From the NCBI RefSeq assembly GCF_964340835.1, contig NZ_OZ204251.1: a stretch of 64,000 bases of DNA; one strand, 5' to 3'. The notes beneath the pieces were generated by a model. It made no database searches. It worked only from the letters and a program-made list of their open reading frames with translations, and was not told the origin of the DNA. The position numbers were made by a program, and so were the translations under genes. The stretch is from Bombilactobacillus bombi. Lineage in GTDB: Bacteria > Bacillota > Bacilli > Lactobacillales > Lactobacillaceae. Shown here piece by piece: positions 17,146 through 25,616 of this stretch; positions within the stretch are counted from its first letter, which is position 1, and every line of letters starts with the position of its first letter.

Positions 17146-18330
17146 ATGGATAACGCAACAGAAAATACAAAAGCAAAAATCAAAGTAATTGGCGTTGGCG
17201 GTGCTGGCGGTAATGCTGTAAATCGAATGGTTGAGGAAAATATTAAGGGCGTTGAATTTATTGCTGCTAATACTGATATGCAAGCATTGGATTTATCCCA
17301 AGCAGATACTCGTTTACAATTAGGACCCAAGTTAACCCGTGGTTTAGGCGCTGGTTCTAATCCTGATGTTGGTCAAAAAGCAGCTGAAGAAAGCGAAGAT
17401 GTTATATCTGATTTGTTAAAAGAATCAGATATGATTTTTATTACTGCAGGTATGGGTGGTGGTACTGGTACTGGTGCCGCTCCAGTTATTGCCCGAGTTG
17501 CTAAGGATTCCGGTGCCCTAACAGTTGGTGTGGTTACACGTCCCTTTATGTTTGAAGGCCCTAAACGAGCTAAATTTGCTGATAAGGGTATTGAAGAGTT
17601 AAAACAACATGTTGATACATTGGTAGTAATTGCTAACAATCGCTTACTGGAGATTGTTGATAAAAAGACACCTATGAAAGAAGCATTACATGTGGCAGAT
17701 GATGTTCTGCGCCAAGGTGTACAAGGGATTTCTGATTTAATTACTTCACCGGGATTTGTTAACTTGGATTTTGCAGATATTAAAACAGTAATGTCTGATC
17801 AAGGCTCAGCTTTGATGGGAATTGGGGCTGCTAACGGTGAAAATCGCATTGTAGAAGCTACTAAAAAAGCCATTTCTTCGCCATTATTAGAAGTTTCGAT
17901 TGATGGTGCTAAACAAGTATTGTTGAATATTACTGGTGGGCCAGATTTGTCTTTGTTTGAGGCCAATGAAGCTGCTAACGTTGTTTCTCAAGCTACTAGT
18001 GAAGATGTTAATATTATCTTTGGTACATCAATGGATGACAATTTAGGTGATGAAGTGCGGGTAACTGTAATTGCAACGGGAATTGATGAAGATCAACCAA
18101 TTTCTGGCAAAGTGGCTCCTGCTAAACCAGTAGCTGATGAAAAAGGTAAATCTCAAAGTAAAACTGATGATAATCCTTGGGGAGTTGGCAGTAATTCCAA
18201 AAGCAACAGTTCATTAGGCAGTAACTCTTCTAGCAGCTTTGATATTTTTAATCAGTTTGAAGCTCTTAATAGTGATAATGATGATGAAGATTCAATGCCG
18301 CCATTCTTGAAACATCATCCTAAAAGATAG
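17146..18330 (+). CDS. ftsZ: Cell division protein FtsZ
   Basis: Tubulin-like GTPase of 394 residues that forms the Z ring. It has GVGGAGGNAVNRM near residues 16-28, the tubulin signature GGGTGTGAAP near 104-113 and the T7 loop NLDFADIKTVM near 206. A Ser/Asn-rich linker of about 50 residues leads to the conserved C-terminal peptide (SMPPFLKHHPKR), which binds FtsA and SepF, both encoded next to it. GGAGG lies upstream at good spacing. Confidence 0.98.
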   Translation: MDNATENTKAKIKVIGVGGAGGNAVNRMVEENIKGVEFIAANTDMQALDLSQADTRLQLGPKLTRGLGAGSNPDVGQKAAEESEDVISDLLKESDMIFITAGMGGGTGTGAAPVIARVAKDSGALTVGVVTRPFMFEGPKRAKFADKGIEELKQHVDTLVVIANNRLLEIVDKKTPMKEALHVADDVLRQGVQGISDLITSPGFVNLDFADIKTVMSDQGSALMGIGAANGENRIVEATKKAISSPLLEVSIDGAKQVLLNITGGPDLSLFEANEAANVVSQATSEDVNIIFGTSMDDNLGDEVRVTVIATGIDEDQPISGKVAPAKPVADEKGKSQSKTDDNPWGVGSNSKSNSSLGSNSSSSFDIFNQFEALNSDNDDEDSMPPFLKHHPKR

Positions 18331-18342
18331 GAGGAAGAGATT

Positions 18343-18726
18343 ATGGCTTTTGATAAGTTAGCTAATTTCTTTGGTATGAATGATGATGAATATGTTGGTG
18401 AAGAAGAAGACGTTTCTGATAATGAAGTGCGGCGAAACAACGTTGTATCTTTGCAGCCAAATAATCATGAACGTAGTGAAATTCGAGTAGTTGAACCTAG
18501 AAGATATTCAGATGCTAAGGAAATTGCTAAAGATTTGCTGAATAATCGGGCAGTATTGGTGAATCTGAAAAATGTTAATGAAGAGCAAATGCGGCGCATT
18601 ACTGATTTTTTAACAGGAACTGTGTTTGCAATTAATGGTGATATTAGACGGGTCGATCAAAATGTTTTTTTGTATACACCAACAAATTTTCAGATTGATA
18701 ATGATACGGATAATTTCACAGAATAA
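18343..18726 (+). CDS. sepF: Cell division protein SepF
   Basis: SepF (DUF552) protein of 127 residues. It has a short amphipathic N terminus (MAFDKLANFFGM) that binds membrane and an acidic linker. The C-terminal domain carries EPRRYSDAKEIAKDLLNNRAV, which makes rings and binds the FtsZ tail. AGGAGG lies before ATG. It follows ftsZ directly; the ylmD and ylmE genes found between these in Bacillus are missing here. Confidence 0.95.
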   Translation: MAFDKLANFFGMNDDEYVGEEEDVSDNEVRRNNVVSLQPNNHERSEIRVVEPRRYSDAKEIAKDLLNNRAVLVNLKNVNEEQMRRITDFLTGTVFAINGDIRRVDQNVFLYTPTNFQIDNDTDNFTE

Positions 18727-18742
18727 ATGGAGAATTAACTAA

Positions 18743-19006
18743 GTGGCAAATGTAATTAATGGGCTTCCAATTATTTTAATAGATTTGATTGATCTTTATA
18801 AATGGATAATTATTATTTATTGTTTTATGAGTTGGTTGCCAGGAGCAGCCACTTCCAAGTTAGGAGTGTTCATTGGAAGAATGGTTGATCCATTTTTAGG
18901 AATTTTTGATCTATTTATCCCACCAATTTTGGGTATTAGTTTTTCGCCAATTTTTGCTTTTATCGTGTTAGACTTACTTGCTCGCTTTATTGGCATGATA
19001 TTTTAG
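18743..19006 (+). CDS. YggT family membrane protein
   Basis: Small integral membrane protein of 87 residues with two hydrophobic hairpins, beginning at GTG 18743. The motif SWLPGAATSKLG followed by VDPFLGIFDLFIPP is typical of YggT/YlmG. The family sits in division clusters of many Gram-positive bacteria; a role in septum or membrane organisation is suspected but not settled. Confidence 0.88.
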   Translation: MANVINGLPIILIDLIDLYKWIIIIYCFMSWLPGAATSKLGVFIGRMVDPFLGIFDLFIPPILGISFSPIFAFIVLDLLARFIGMIF

Positions 19007-19020
19007 TTTGGAGGCTGCAA

Positions 19021-19788
19021 TTGCAAGTAACAGCAACTCATATAACTCAGCAGGTTGTGGCAATGGTGCGCTATGTCAGTAAATACTATTCTTTTAAGTT
19101 AAGTCCATTTTTGAATCCTTATGAATTGGCAATTGCTCAAAATGTAATTGCGCAACAGCCTGAAGCTTTTGGGTTAAACGTTTCTCATTTTGGTGGGTAT
19201 CTTCATGCTGAAAGACAACGCTTATTACTAGCACCTGATTATTTAGTAACTGATTATCAAGATTTTGACTTACAGTTATTTGAAATTATTTTTAATCAAA
19301 AGTTTGTCCGATTACAACATTATCAAATATTGGGCAAATTAGCGCATTTAGGACTAGATCGCAATCTTTTTGGAGATATTATTACGGATGGCCAAAGATG
19401 GCAATTTATAGCAGAATACCAATTTCAGGATCTCATTAGGCAAGAAGTCACACAAATTGGTAATAGTAAAGTCACTATAAAATTGCAACCGCTAGATCAT
19501 CTTTTAACAATTAAAAATGATTTTACTAATGAAACAATTGCTTGCGGTTCATTGCGATTAGATGCAGTCATAGCAGCGGCCTTTCACCAGTCACGAAAAA
19601 ATGCTAAGGATTTAATAAATTCTGGTCATGTATTTTTAAACTGGGAACACGAACGGCGCAGTGATTATCTTCTGACAGTAGGGGATTCAGTTAGTTGTCG
19701 TGGCTGGGGACGTTTGACAATATTAGATTTTTTGGGACAAACTCCCACTAATAAATATAAATTATATTTAAAGATATTTCGCCATTAA
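19021..19788 (+). CDS. ylmH: YlmH family RNA-binding protein (S4 domain)
   Basis: RNA-binding protein of 255 residues. The C-terminal S4 domain is clear: LRLDAVIAAAFHQSRKNAKDLINSG (split here around residues 178-204), ending in a GDSVSCRGWGR block. The N-terminal part is the YlmH-specific domain. In Bacillus, YlmH has been linked to ribosome rescue. The start is TTG 19021, with GGAGG at 19010-19014. It keeps its usual place between yggT and divIVA. Confidence 0.9.
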   Translation: MQVTATHITQQVVAMVRYVSKYYSFKLSPFLNPYELAIAQNVIAQQPEAFGLNVSHFGGYLHAERQRLLLAPDYLVTDYQDFDLQLFEIIFNQKFVRLQHYQILGKLAHLGLDRNLFGDIITDGQRWQFIAEYQFQDLIRQEVTQIGNSKVTIKLQPLDHLLTIKNDFTNETIACGSLRLDAVIAAAFHQSRKNAKDLINSGHVFLNWEHERRSDYLLTVGDSVSCRGWGRLTILDFLGQTPTNKYKLYLKIFRH

Positions 19789-19802
19789 TGGAGGTTATGA
19801 GG

Positions 19803-20486
19803 ATGGTTTTGACACCAAAAGAAATTCAGGAAAAAAGTTTTGGCTCACAATTGCGTGGTTATGATAAAGAAGAGGTAGATCAATTTTTAAATCAAATTAT
19901 TAAAGATTATAATGCTGAAATTAGTAAAAATCAGCAATTAACCCATGACTTAAAAGAGGCACAAACCCAGATTTCATATTTTAATGAGTTACAAAATACT
20001 GTGAATGAAGCGATTATTGTGGCCCAAAATGCAGCTGATCAAGTTAAAAATCAAGCTGATGTTCAAGCTAATTCTTTAATGACGCAGACGCGATTGAATA
20101 CTGAGCGGATGGTCAATGAAGCGATTAAAAAGGCACGCCAAATCGTGCAGGAAGCAGAACAAGAAGCTCAATCAATTATTGAACAGAGAAATCAAATCAA
20201 TCAAGGCGTGCATCGTGACTACCAAAATCTGCAAAAAGTAATTAAATCTCAACAAGAATTGGTTAACTCAGTTCCATGGAATGAGTTAATTAATGGTGGC
20301 GAAGAGAAAATTATGCAAAAAATTCAAGCTGAATGCCAGAGTTATTTAACACGGTTAAATCAATTTGCCGATAAAGTAAAATTAGAAGATGATGATTTAG
20401 TTATTAAAAATTCATCTAAAAAAAAGATTGACAATACACCCGAAAATAGTGATAATCAAAGTAATCACACTAAATTAGAAAAATAA
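19803..20486 (+). CDS. divIVA: Cell division initiation/pole protein DivIVA
   Basis: Coiled-coil protein of 227 residues that senses negative membrane curvature at septa and poles and positions MinCD. The N-terminal lipid-binding domain reads LTPKEIQEKSFG then LRGYDKEEVDQFL. Long coiled coils follow, then a polar tail rich in D, N and S. ATG 19803 gives the family N terminus and is eight bases after GGAGG (19790-19794); ATGs at 19788 and 19797 are less likely. The 3' end of the gene holds a promoter for ileS. Confidence 0.94.
   Translation: MVLTPKEIQEKSFGSQLRGYDKEEVDQFLNQIIKDYNAEISKNQQLTHDLKEAQTQISYFNELQNTVNEAIIVAQNAADQVKNQADVQANSLMTQTRLNTERMVNEAIKKARQIVQEAEQEAQSIIEQRNQINQGVHRDYQNLQKVIKSQQELVNSVPWNELINGGEEKIMQKIQAECQSYLTRLNQFADKVKLEDDDLVIKNSSKKKIDNTPENSDNQSNHTKLEK
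20428..20456 (+). promoter_or_regulatory. Promoter for ileS leader, inside the end of divIVA
   Basis: A perfect -35 TTGACA (20428-20433), a 17-base spacer and -10 GATAAT (20451-20456) lie in divIVA codons. The transcript would start near 20463 and run into the T-box-like leader. Confidence 0.7.
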
Positions 20487-20640
20487 GAACACTTTTAATC
20501 CTTTTAGCGAGTTGGAGAGTGGTGAAAGTCCAATAAGGCTCTAAAAAGTGTTTATCGCTTTCTAATAATTTTAATAGTGGTAGTCTACTGGTTTTTGGGT
20601 GGTATAACGAGTAATTCGTCCTGATAGGGGCGTTTTTTTT
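20487..20640 (+). promoter_or_regulatory. Variant T-box leader upstream of ileS
   Basis: A stem I-like hairpin is visible: AACACTTTT 20488-20496 with AAAAGTGTT 20544-20552, CCTT with AAGG, then TTAGCGA (AG bulge) and a GTTGGA/TCCAAT stem with a GTGGTGAAAG loop. The antiterminator region reads GGGTGGTATAACGAG (20597-20611). This keeps TGGT (20600-20603), complementary to an ACCA tRNA end, but lacks the usual ACCGCG. The terminator is 20617-20640. No loop-E specifier pattern is obvious. I call it a degenerate T-box. Confidence 0.6.
20617..20640 (+). terminator. Terminator of the ileS leader
   Basis: CGTCC pairs with GGGCG (one G-U pair) around TGATAG, followed by eight Ts. It lies 20 bases before the ileS start codon. 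A competing hairpin, ACGA/TCGT at 20607-20619, overlaps its 5' arm. Confidence 0.7.
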
Positions 20641-20660
20641 ATTTTAGGAGGTATATGCTT

Positions 20661-23438
20661 GTGAGGATTAAAGAAACTTTAAATGTTGGAAAAACGGACT
20701 TTCCAATGCGAGGCAATTTGCCTAAAAAAGAACCTGAATGGCAACAAGAATGGGAAGATAAGCAATTATATCAACGACGTCAAGCTTTGAATAAAGATTT
20801 ACCAACTTTTATTCTTCATGACGGTCCTCCATTCGCAAATGGTAATATTCATATGGGCCACGCTTTAAATAAAATTAGTAAAGATATTATTACTCGTTCA
20901 AAATCAATGATGGGTTATCGAGCTCCCTTTGTTCCTGGATGGGATACTCATGGATTGCCAATTGAACAGCAATTAGCTAAGCAAGGTATTAAACGTAAAG
21001 AAATGAACACCGTTGAATATCGTAAATTATGCTATGATTATGCAATGCATGAAATTGATAAACAAAGAACGGATTTTAAACGCCTAGGTGTAGCGGCTGA
21101 TTGGGAAAATCCATATATTACGTTATTACCGCAATACGAAGCAGAAGAAATTAAAGTTTTCGCTAAAATGGTTAATCGGGGCTTAATTTATCGTGGCAAA
21201 AAGCCTGTTTATTGGTCTCCTTCTTCAGAATCTACTTTAGCTGAAGCAGAAGTCGAATATAAAGATATCAAATCACCTTCCTTATATGTAGCTTTTCCAA
21301 TTAAAGATGGAAAAGGACTTGTGGGTGAGGATGCTTCCTTTATTATTTGGACTACTACGCCTTGGACGTTACCTGCTAATGAGGCTATTTGTGTTAATCC
21401 ACGGTTTGATTATTCCTTAATTGAAGCTGATGGTAAAAAATATGTCATTGCAAGTGAGCGTTTAGAGTTCTTAGCTCAAACCTTCAATTGGTCCCAATAT
21501 CAAGTTATCAAAACCTTTAAAGGTAAAGATATGGAATACATGGTAGGACAACATCCATTTTACGATCGTGATTCATTGGTTATTTTAGGTAATCATGTTA
21601 CGTTAGATGATGGTACTGGCTTAGTCCATACGGCACCTGGTTTAGGTAATGATGACTTTAATGTTGGACAAAAATATAACTTGGAAGTTTTATCTCCAGT
21701 TGATGATCAAGGCTGTTTAACTGATGAAGCACCGGGATTTGCAGGTTTATTTTATGAAGATGCTAACAAAAAAGTTACAGAAACTTTAAAGAATAAGGGT
21801 TTAATGCTAAAATTAGACTTCTTTACTCATAGTTATCCTCATGATTGGCGAACCAAAAAACCAGTTATTTTCCGCTCAACACCACAATGGTTTGCTTCAA
21901 TTGATCCAATTCGTCAGGAAATTTTAGACCAAATTGAACAACTAAGCTTTAAACCTGCTTGGGGTAAAACTCGACTTTATAATATGATTAAAGATCGTGG
22001 TGATTGGGTCATTTCTCGGCAACGTGTTTGGGGAGTACCAATGCCAATCTTCTATGCAGAAGATGGTACTCCTATTATGACTCAAGAAACTATTCTGCAT
22101 GTTGCAGATTTATTTGCAGAATATGGTTCTAATGTTTGGTTTGAAAAAGATGCTAAGGAATTATTACCGGCTGGTTTCTCTCATCCTGGTAGTCCAAATG
22201 GTAAATTTACTAAAGAAACAGATATTTTAGATGTTTGGTTTGATTCAGGTTCTTCACATCAAGGAGCTCTTCAAGCCCGCAGTGATTTGAGTTTTCCATC
22301 AGATATGTATTTGGAAGGTTCGGATCAGTATCGTGGCTGGTTTAATTCTAGTCTCATTACATCAGTAGCAGTTAATGGGGTAGCACCATACCGCCAAATT
22401 TTATCACAAGGTTTTACTTTAGATGCTAAAGGTCATAAAATGAGTAAATCTTTAGGAAATGTGATTGTTCCTAGTGATATTGAACGTCAATTTGGAGCTG
22501 AAATCATTCGTTTATGGGTTTCTTCTGTCGATACTAGCTCTGATGTCCCAGTATCAGTCGATGCGTTTAAACAAGTCTCTGATGCTTATCGTAAAATCCG
22601 AAATACTCTCAGATTTATGTTAGCTAATACCGCTGATTTTGATCCTGAAAAAGACCAAGTTGATTTTCAAAATTTGCGTTCGGTAGATCAATTTATGATG
22701 GTCAAATTAGACCTTCTAATTGCTCAAATTGAACAAGCTTATGATAATTTTGATTTTGCAAGTATTTATAAAAAAATCATTGGCTTTTTGAGTAATGATA
22801 TGTCGGCTTTTTATTTAGATTTTGCTAAAGATGTTGTTTATATCGATGCTGCTGATGCTTTAAGCCGGCGGCAAATGCAAACGGTCATGTATGCTGTAAC
22901 AGTGGCACTGACAAAATTGTTAACACCAATTCTACCGCATACAATGGAACAAGTTTGGCAACAACTAAAAGAGCCAGAAGATTATGTCCAATTAACATCA
23001 ATGCCTAAAGTGCAAAATTATCCACAAGCTGACCAAATTATGAAGCAATGGCAAGAATTTATGGATTTACGGGACAATATTCTAAAATCATTAGAAGAAG
23101 CTCGTGATGCAAAACTAATTGGTAAATCACTAGAAGCAGCAGTAACTATTTATCCTAAACCAGAATTAAAGCAATTACTAGAAGATTTAGACACTAATAT
23201 CGGTCAATTATTAATTGTTTCACGATTTAGTATTAGTGATCATGAACTAGATGATGCTGATCAATATGATAATGTCCAAGTCAAAGTGGCACATGCCCAA
23301 GGCGAAGTTTGTCAACGGTGTTGGATGACTAAAGAAGATGTTGGTACAGATGCAGAGTTACCAATGCTTTGTGCACGATGTGCGCAAATTATTCGGGACA
23401 ATTATCCACAAGCTTTAAGTGAAGGATTAGAGAAGTAG
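20661..23438 (+). CDS. ileS: Isoleucyl-tRNA synthetase
   Basis: Class I synthetase of 925 residues that charges tRNA-Ile and edits Val. The HIGH motif appears as HMGH in NGNIHMGHALNK near residue 60, and KMSKS appears in GHKMSKSLGN near 595. Tryptophan-rich editing-domain blocks such as IIWTTTPWTLPANEA are present. The C terminus has the zinc knuckle CQRC...CARC. AGGAGG (20646-20651) sits nine bases before GTG 20661, which gives the usual MRIKETL start; ATG 20655 is too close. Confidence 0.96.
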   Translation: MRIKETLNVGKTDFPMRGNLPKKEPEWQQEWEDKQLYQRRQALNKDLPTFILHDGPPFANGNIHMGHALNKISKDIITRSKSMMGYRAPFVPGWDTHGLPIEQQLAKQGIKRKEMNTVEYRKLCYDYAMHEIDKQRTDFKRLGVAADWENPYITLLPQYEAEEIKVFAKMVNRGLIYRGKKPVYWSPSSESTLAEAEVEYKDIKSPSLYVAFPIKDGKGLVGEDASFIIWTTTPWTLPANEAICVNPRFDYSLIEADGKKYVIASERLEFLAQTFNWSQYQVIKTFKGKDMEYMVGQHPFYDRDSLVILGNHVTLDDGTGLVHTAPGLGNDDFNVGQKYNLEVLSPVDDQGCLTDEAPGFAGLFYEDANKKVTETLKNKGLMLKLDFFTHSYPHDWRTKKPVIFRSTPQWFASIDPIRQEILDQIEQLSFKPAWGKTRLYNMIKDRGDWVISRQRVWGVPMPIFYAEDGTPIMTQETILHVADLFAEYGSNVWFEKDAKELLPAGFSHPGSPNGKFTKETDILDVWFDSGSSHQGALQARSDLSFPSDMYLEGSDQYRGWFNSSLITSVAVNGVAPYRQILSQGFTLDAKGHKMSKSLGNVIVPSDIERQFGAEIIRLWVSSVDTSSDVPVSVDAFKQVSDAYRKIRNTLRFMLANTADFDPEKDQVDFQNLRSVDQFMMVKLDLLIAQIEQAYDNFDFASIYKKIIGFLSNDMSAFYLDFAKDVVYIDAADALSRRQMQTVMYAVTVALTKLLTPILPHTMEQVWQQLKEPEDYVQLTSMPKVQNYPQADQIMKQWQEFMDLRDNILKSLEEARDAKLIGKSLEAAVTIYPKPELKQLLEDLDTNIGQLLIVSRFSISDHELDDADQYDNVQVKVAHAQGEVCQRCWMTKEDVGTDAELPMLCARCAQIIRDNYPQALSEGLEK

Positions 23439-23447
23439 GTGTAATTT

Positions 23448-23654
23448 ATGCTTAAAGGTACAGTTTCACGATTTGATGAACACAAAGGCGTTGGTGAAAT
23501 TGTAAGTGAAATTCAAGAACCAATCTTTGTTCACTTTTCGGCTATTCAAAGCAACGGTTTTCGTTCTCTCAAAGTCGGACAGCCAGTTGAATTTGAAATT
23601 GCTAATGGTTTTAAAGGACCTCAAGCAATTAATGTTCAGGTACAAGAATCATAA
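23448..23654 (+). CDS. Cold-shock-like OB-fold protein, divergent
   Basis: Cold-shock domain protein of 68 residues. The overall pattern matches CspA (KGTV near the start, IFVHFSAIQSNGFRSLKVGQPVEFE, GPQAINV at the end). The aromatic RNA-binding side is altered: the usual KWFN is SRFD, and RNP1 KGFGFI is KGVGEI. RNP2 (FVHF) remains. Single-strand nucleic acid binding may therefore be weak or changed. It lies 9 bases after ileS and shares its transcript. Confidence 0.8.
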   Translation: MLKGTVSRFDEHKGVGEIVSEIQEPIFVHFSAIQSNGFRSLKVGQPVEFEIANGFKGPQAINVQVQES

Positions 23655-23669
23655 GGTGTTTAGTAATTT

Positions 23670-23700
23670 AAAAGAGCTGGAAATTTTCCAGCTCTTTTTT
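23670..23700. terminator. Bidirectional terminator after ileS-csp
   Basis: An almost perfect inverted repeat, AAAAGAGCTGGAAA and TTTTCCAGCTCTTTT, with T-runs on both strands. It serves the plus-strand ileS operon and the minus-strand DUF3290-DUF421 pair. Confidence 0.85.
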
Positions 23701-23713
23701 CGATTAATAATAA

Positions 23714-24352
23714 TTATTCTTCAATACCATAAGGGAAAATTTTTAATCCATCAGAACTTAAAAAGGCTAAATAAATATCTTGAGTTTTGTAACCTTGCTT
23801 TTTAAGTTGCTCCATGACCCAATCTTCATCGTGATGAGTATAATTTAAAGCTAAGGTATCAATTTCTCCATCCATAATGATTGGAAATTGAGCCTTTAAA
23901 TCTTTTTTGCTAGTAAAAGTAATTTGTCCATTTTCTTCCCAAACAGCTTTATCGATATCATCTAAGTCATTAATTCCGGCTTGTCGCAATTTAAACGCTA
24001 AATCATGCGCTGAAAGCCCATTTTGCGTTGCTTTATTCGAAAGGACTTTTCCATTAGAAATAATAATTGAAGGTTTGCCATCAATAAATTTTTTTATCCA
24101 ACTATTATGATTAGTTAAAAATTTGGTTGTAAATACTACTAAAGTCCAAATGAGAAGTACGATAAAAAATTGCAAAAGGGTAATGGACGTATTGTAAATA
24201 ACCCCACCAATAATGCCACCTAAAACAAAGTTTTGCATTTGATCAATGACATTACTGGGGGCCAGATTAGATTTACCAAGTAAGTTAATTTGAATGACCA
24301 TTGCAAAAAAGCCCATTAAAAATTTCAAAAAAGTTTGCCAATAAAATGTCAT
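23714..24352 (-). CDS. DUF421 (YetF-like) membrane protein
   Basis: Protein of 212 residues with three N-terminal transmembrane helices (through about residue 85) and a soluble C-terminal domain. That domain contains KPSIIISNGKVL near 89-100 and DLAFKLRQAGINDLDDIDKAVWE. This is the DUF421/YetF layout, a family of unknown function found in many Firmicutes. It is 9 bases after the DUF3290 gene, and the two probably act together in the membrane. Confidence 0.85.
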   Translation of the reverse strand: MTFYWQTFLKFLMGFFAMVIQINLLGKSNLAPSNVIDQMQNFVLGGIIGGVIYNTSITLLQFFIVLLIWTLVVFTTKFLTNHNSWIKKFIDGKPSIIISNGKVLSNKATQNGLSAHDLAFKLRQAGINDLDDIDKAVWEENGQITFTSKKDLKAQFPIIMDGEIDTLALNYTHHDEDWVMEQLKKQGYKTQDIYLAFLSSDGLKIFPYGIEE

Positions 24353-24361
24353 ATGTTACTC

Positions 24362-24808
24362 CTATTTAATTAAATTTATTTTATGATTAGTTAAATGTGC
24401 AGGGTGCAATTGATAACTGGAATTGTCAGAATTCAATTCTACTTCATAAACAGAATTCTTCATTTTAATTAACATTCCGTCTTTGAGATCTGTCGAGTTA
24501 GAATAGATACTATTAACACTAACGTGGTGTTCAGCAGCCATTTGTTTAATTAAATTGGCTACTTGGCCATTATTAGCTCGACTGTTTTTGTTTTGCGTCC
24601 ATTGATCATATTGAATAGTCATGGTTAATAGTAAGCATAATATAGTAATAATTGTCAATTCGCGATATTTTCCATCATCACGGTGGCGCAAAAATAAAAA
24701 TAAAGTTATGATAGTAACAACGACCAGTACAAAGACAATTGACCAAATAATGGCATTGACTCGACTGGGCTGACGAGTTAAAAACTGATAAGTATAAAAA
24801 TTAGTCAT
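24362..24808 (-). CDS. DUF3290 membrane protein
   Basis: Protein of 148 residues with two hydrophobic segments (about residues 20-41 and 52-65) and a soluble C-terminal part (about 75-148). It matches DUF3290, a family almost always found next to DUF421 genes in lactobacilli; its role is unknown. GGAGG precedes the ATG. The divergent NUDIX gene starts 85 bases away, so this intergenic region must hold promoters for both; TATAAT at 24827 is a candidate for the plus side. Confidence 0.82.
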   Translation of the reverse strand: MTNFYTYQFLTRQPSRVNAIIWSIVFVLVVVTIITLFLFLRHRDDGKYRELTIITILCLLLTMTIQYDQWTQNKNSRANNGQVANLIKQMAAEHHVSVNSIYSNSTDLKDGMLIKMKNSVYEVELNSDNSSYQLHPAHLTNHKINLIK

Positions 24809-24892
24809 TTGTAGCCTCCAATATACTATAATTACACTATGTATTATATCATTAAAAAAATACTGACAGCAGCATATTTTATGGAGAAAAGT

Positions 24893-25450
24893 ATGGAATT
24901 AAGCGAAAAATTGTTAACAAAAAAACGTTTATTTACTGGAAAAGTTATTAATTTGGATTTAGAAGAGGTTTGCTTACCCAATGGACAGCATGCTCAAAGA
25001 GAAATAGTTCACCATCATGGTGCTGTGGGAATCATGGCATTAATTGATAATCAACTATTATTAGTTAAGCAATGGCGTGAACCTATGCAAAGATTAACGT
25101 TAGAAATACCAGCAGGTAAAATTGAACCAGGACAACAAAATCTGGAAGCTGAAGCTTTAAGAGAATTGAATGAAGAAACTGGATATCAATGTGACTCTTT
25201 AAAAAAATTGGGTGGCTTTTATTCTTCACCTGGTTTTACAGATGAATATTTAACTTTGTTTTACGCACCACAGTTAGAAAAAGCAACTCATAAGCGGCCT
25301 TTAGATGATGATGAATTTTTAAATCTTCAATTTTTGACTTGGGAAAAAGCACAAGAGCAAATTGCTGCCGGCTTAATTTGTGATGCCAAAACATTAATGG
25401 CAATTTTAATTTGGCAAAATTTACGTCTGCAGGAGCAATGTCATGGATAA
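24893..25450 (+). CDS. NUDIX hydrolase, ADP-ribose pyrophosphatase
   Basis: NUDIX enzyme of 185 residues likely to split ADP-ribose into AMP and ribose phosphate (NudF-type). The NUDIX box starts at GKIEPGQQNLEAEALRELNE and continues with EETG near residues 80-105; YSSPGFTDEYL follows it. I use ATG 24893 because GGAGA (24883-24887) is five bases upstream, although the open frame extends back to 24839. Its stop overlaps the next small gene by 8 bases. Confidence 0.9.
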   Translation: MELSEKLLTKKRLFTGKVINLDLEEVCLPNGQHAQREIVHHHGAVGIMALIDNQLLLVKQWREPMQRLTLEIPAGKIEPGQQNLEAEALRELNEETGYQCDSLKKLGGFYSSPGFTDEYLTLFYAPQLEKATHKRPLDDDEFLNLQFLTWEKAQEQIAAGLICDAKTLMAILIWQNLRLQEQCHG

Positions 25451-25604
25451 CGATAATCAAAGTGAAACTACTTATCGTCGATCCAATAATTTGGTCAATC
25501 AGCCAGAAGATAAATCAAAGCACTTGCAACATCGTTTAGATAAAGCTATTTTAATAGTTGTGGTTCTAATTATTATTACGTATTTAATTTTATTTTTTGT
25601 TTAG
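25443..25604 (+). CDS. Small single-span membrane protein
   Basis: A 53-residue frame begins at ATG 25443, overlapping the NUDIX stop, and ends at TAG 25602-25604, 12 bases before mtnN. GGAG at 25432-25435 lies at suitable spacing. The first 33 residues are polar (DNDNQSETTYRRSNN...). The last 18 form a hydrophobic helix (AILIVVVLIIITYLILFFV) with nothing after it, so it is likely tail-anchored with the N terminus in the cytoplasm. I do not recognise the family; tight coupling on both sides argues it is real. Confidence 0.75.
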   Translation: MDNDNQSETTYRRSNNLVNQPEDKSKHLQHRLDKAILIVVVLIIITYLILFFV

Positions 25605-25616
25605 GAGATTTTATTA

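Noticed and set aside
23506..23805. Plus-strand open frame over the cold-shock-like gene and terminator
   Set aside because: Shadow frame running through a terminator and into the antisense of DUF421.
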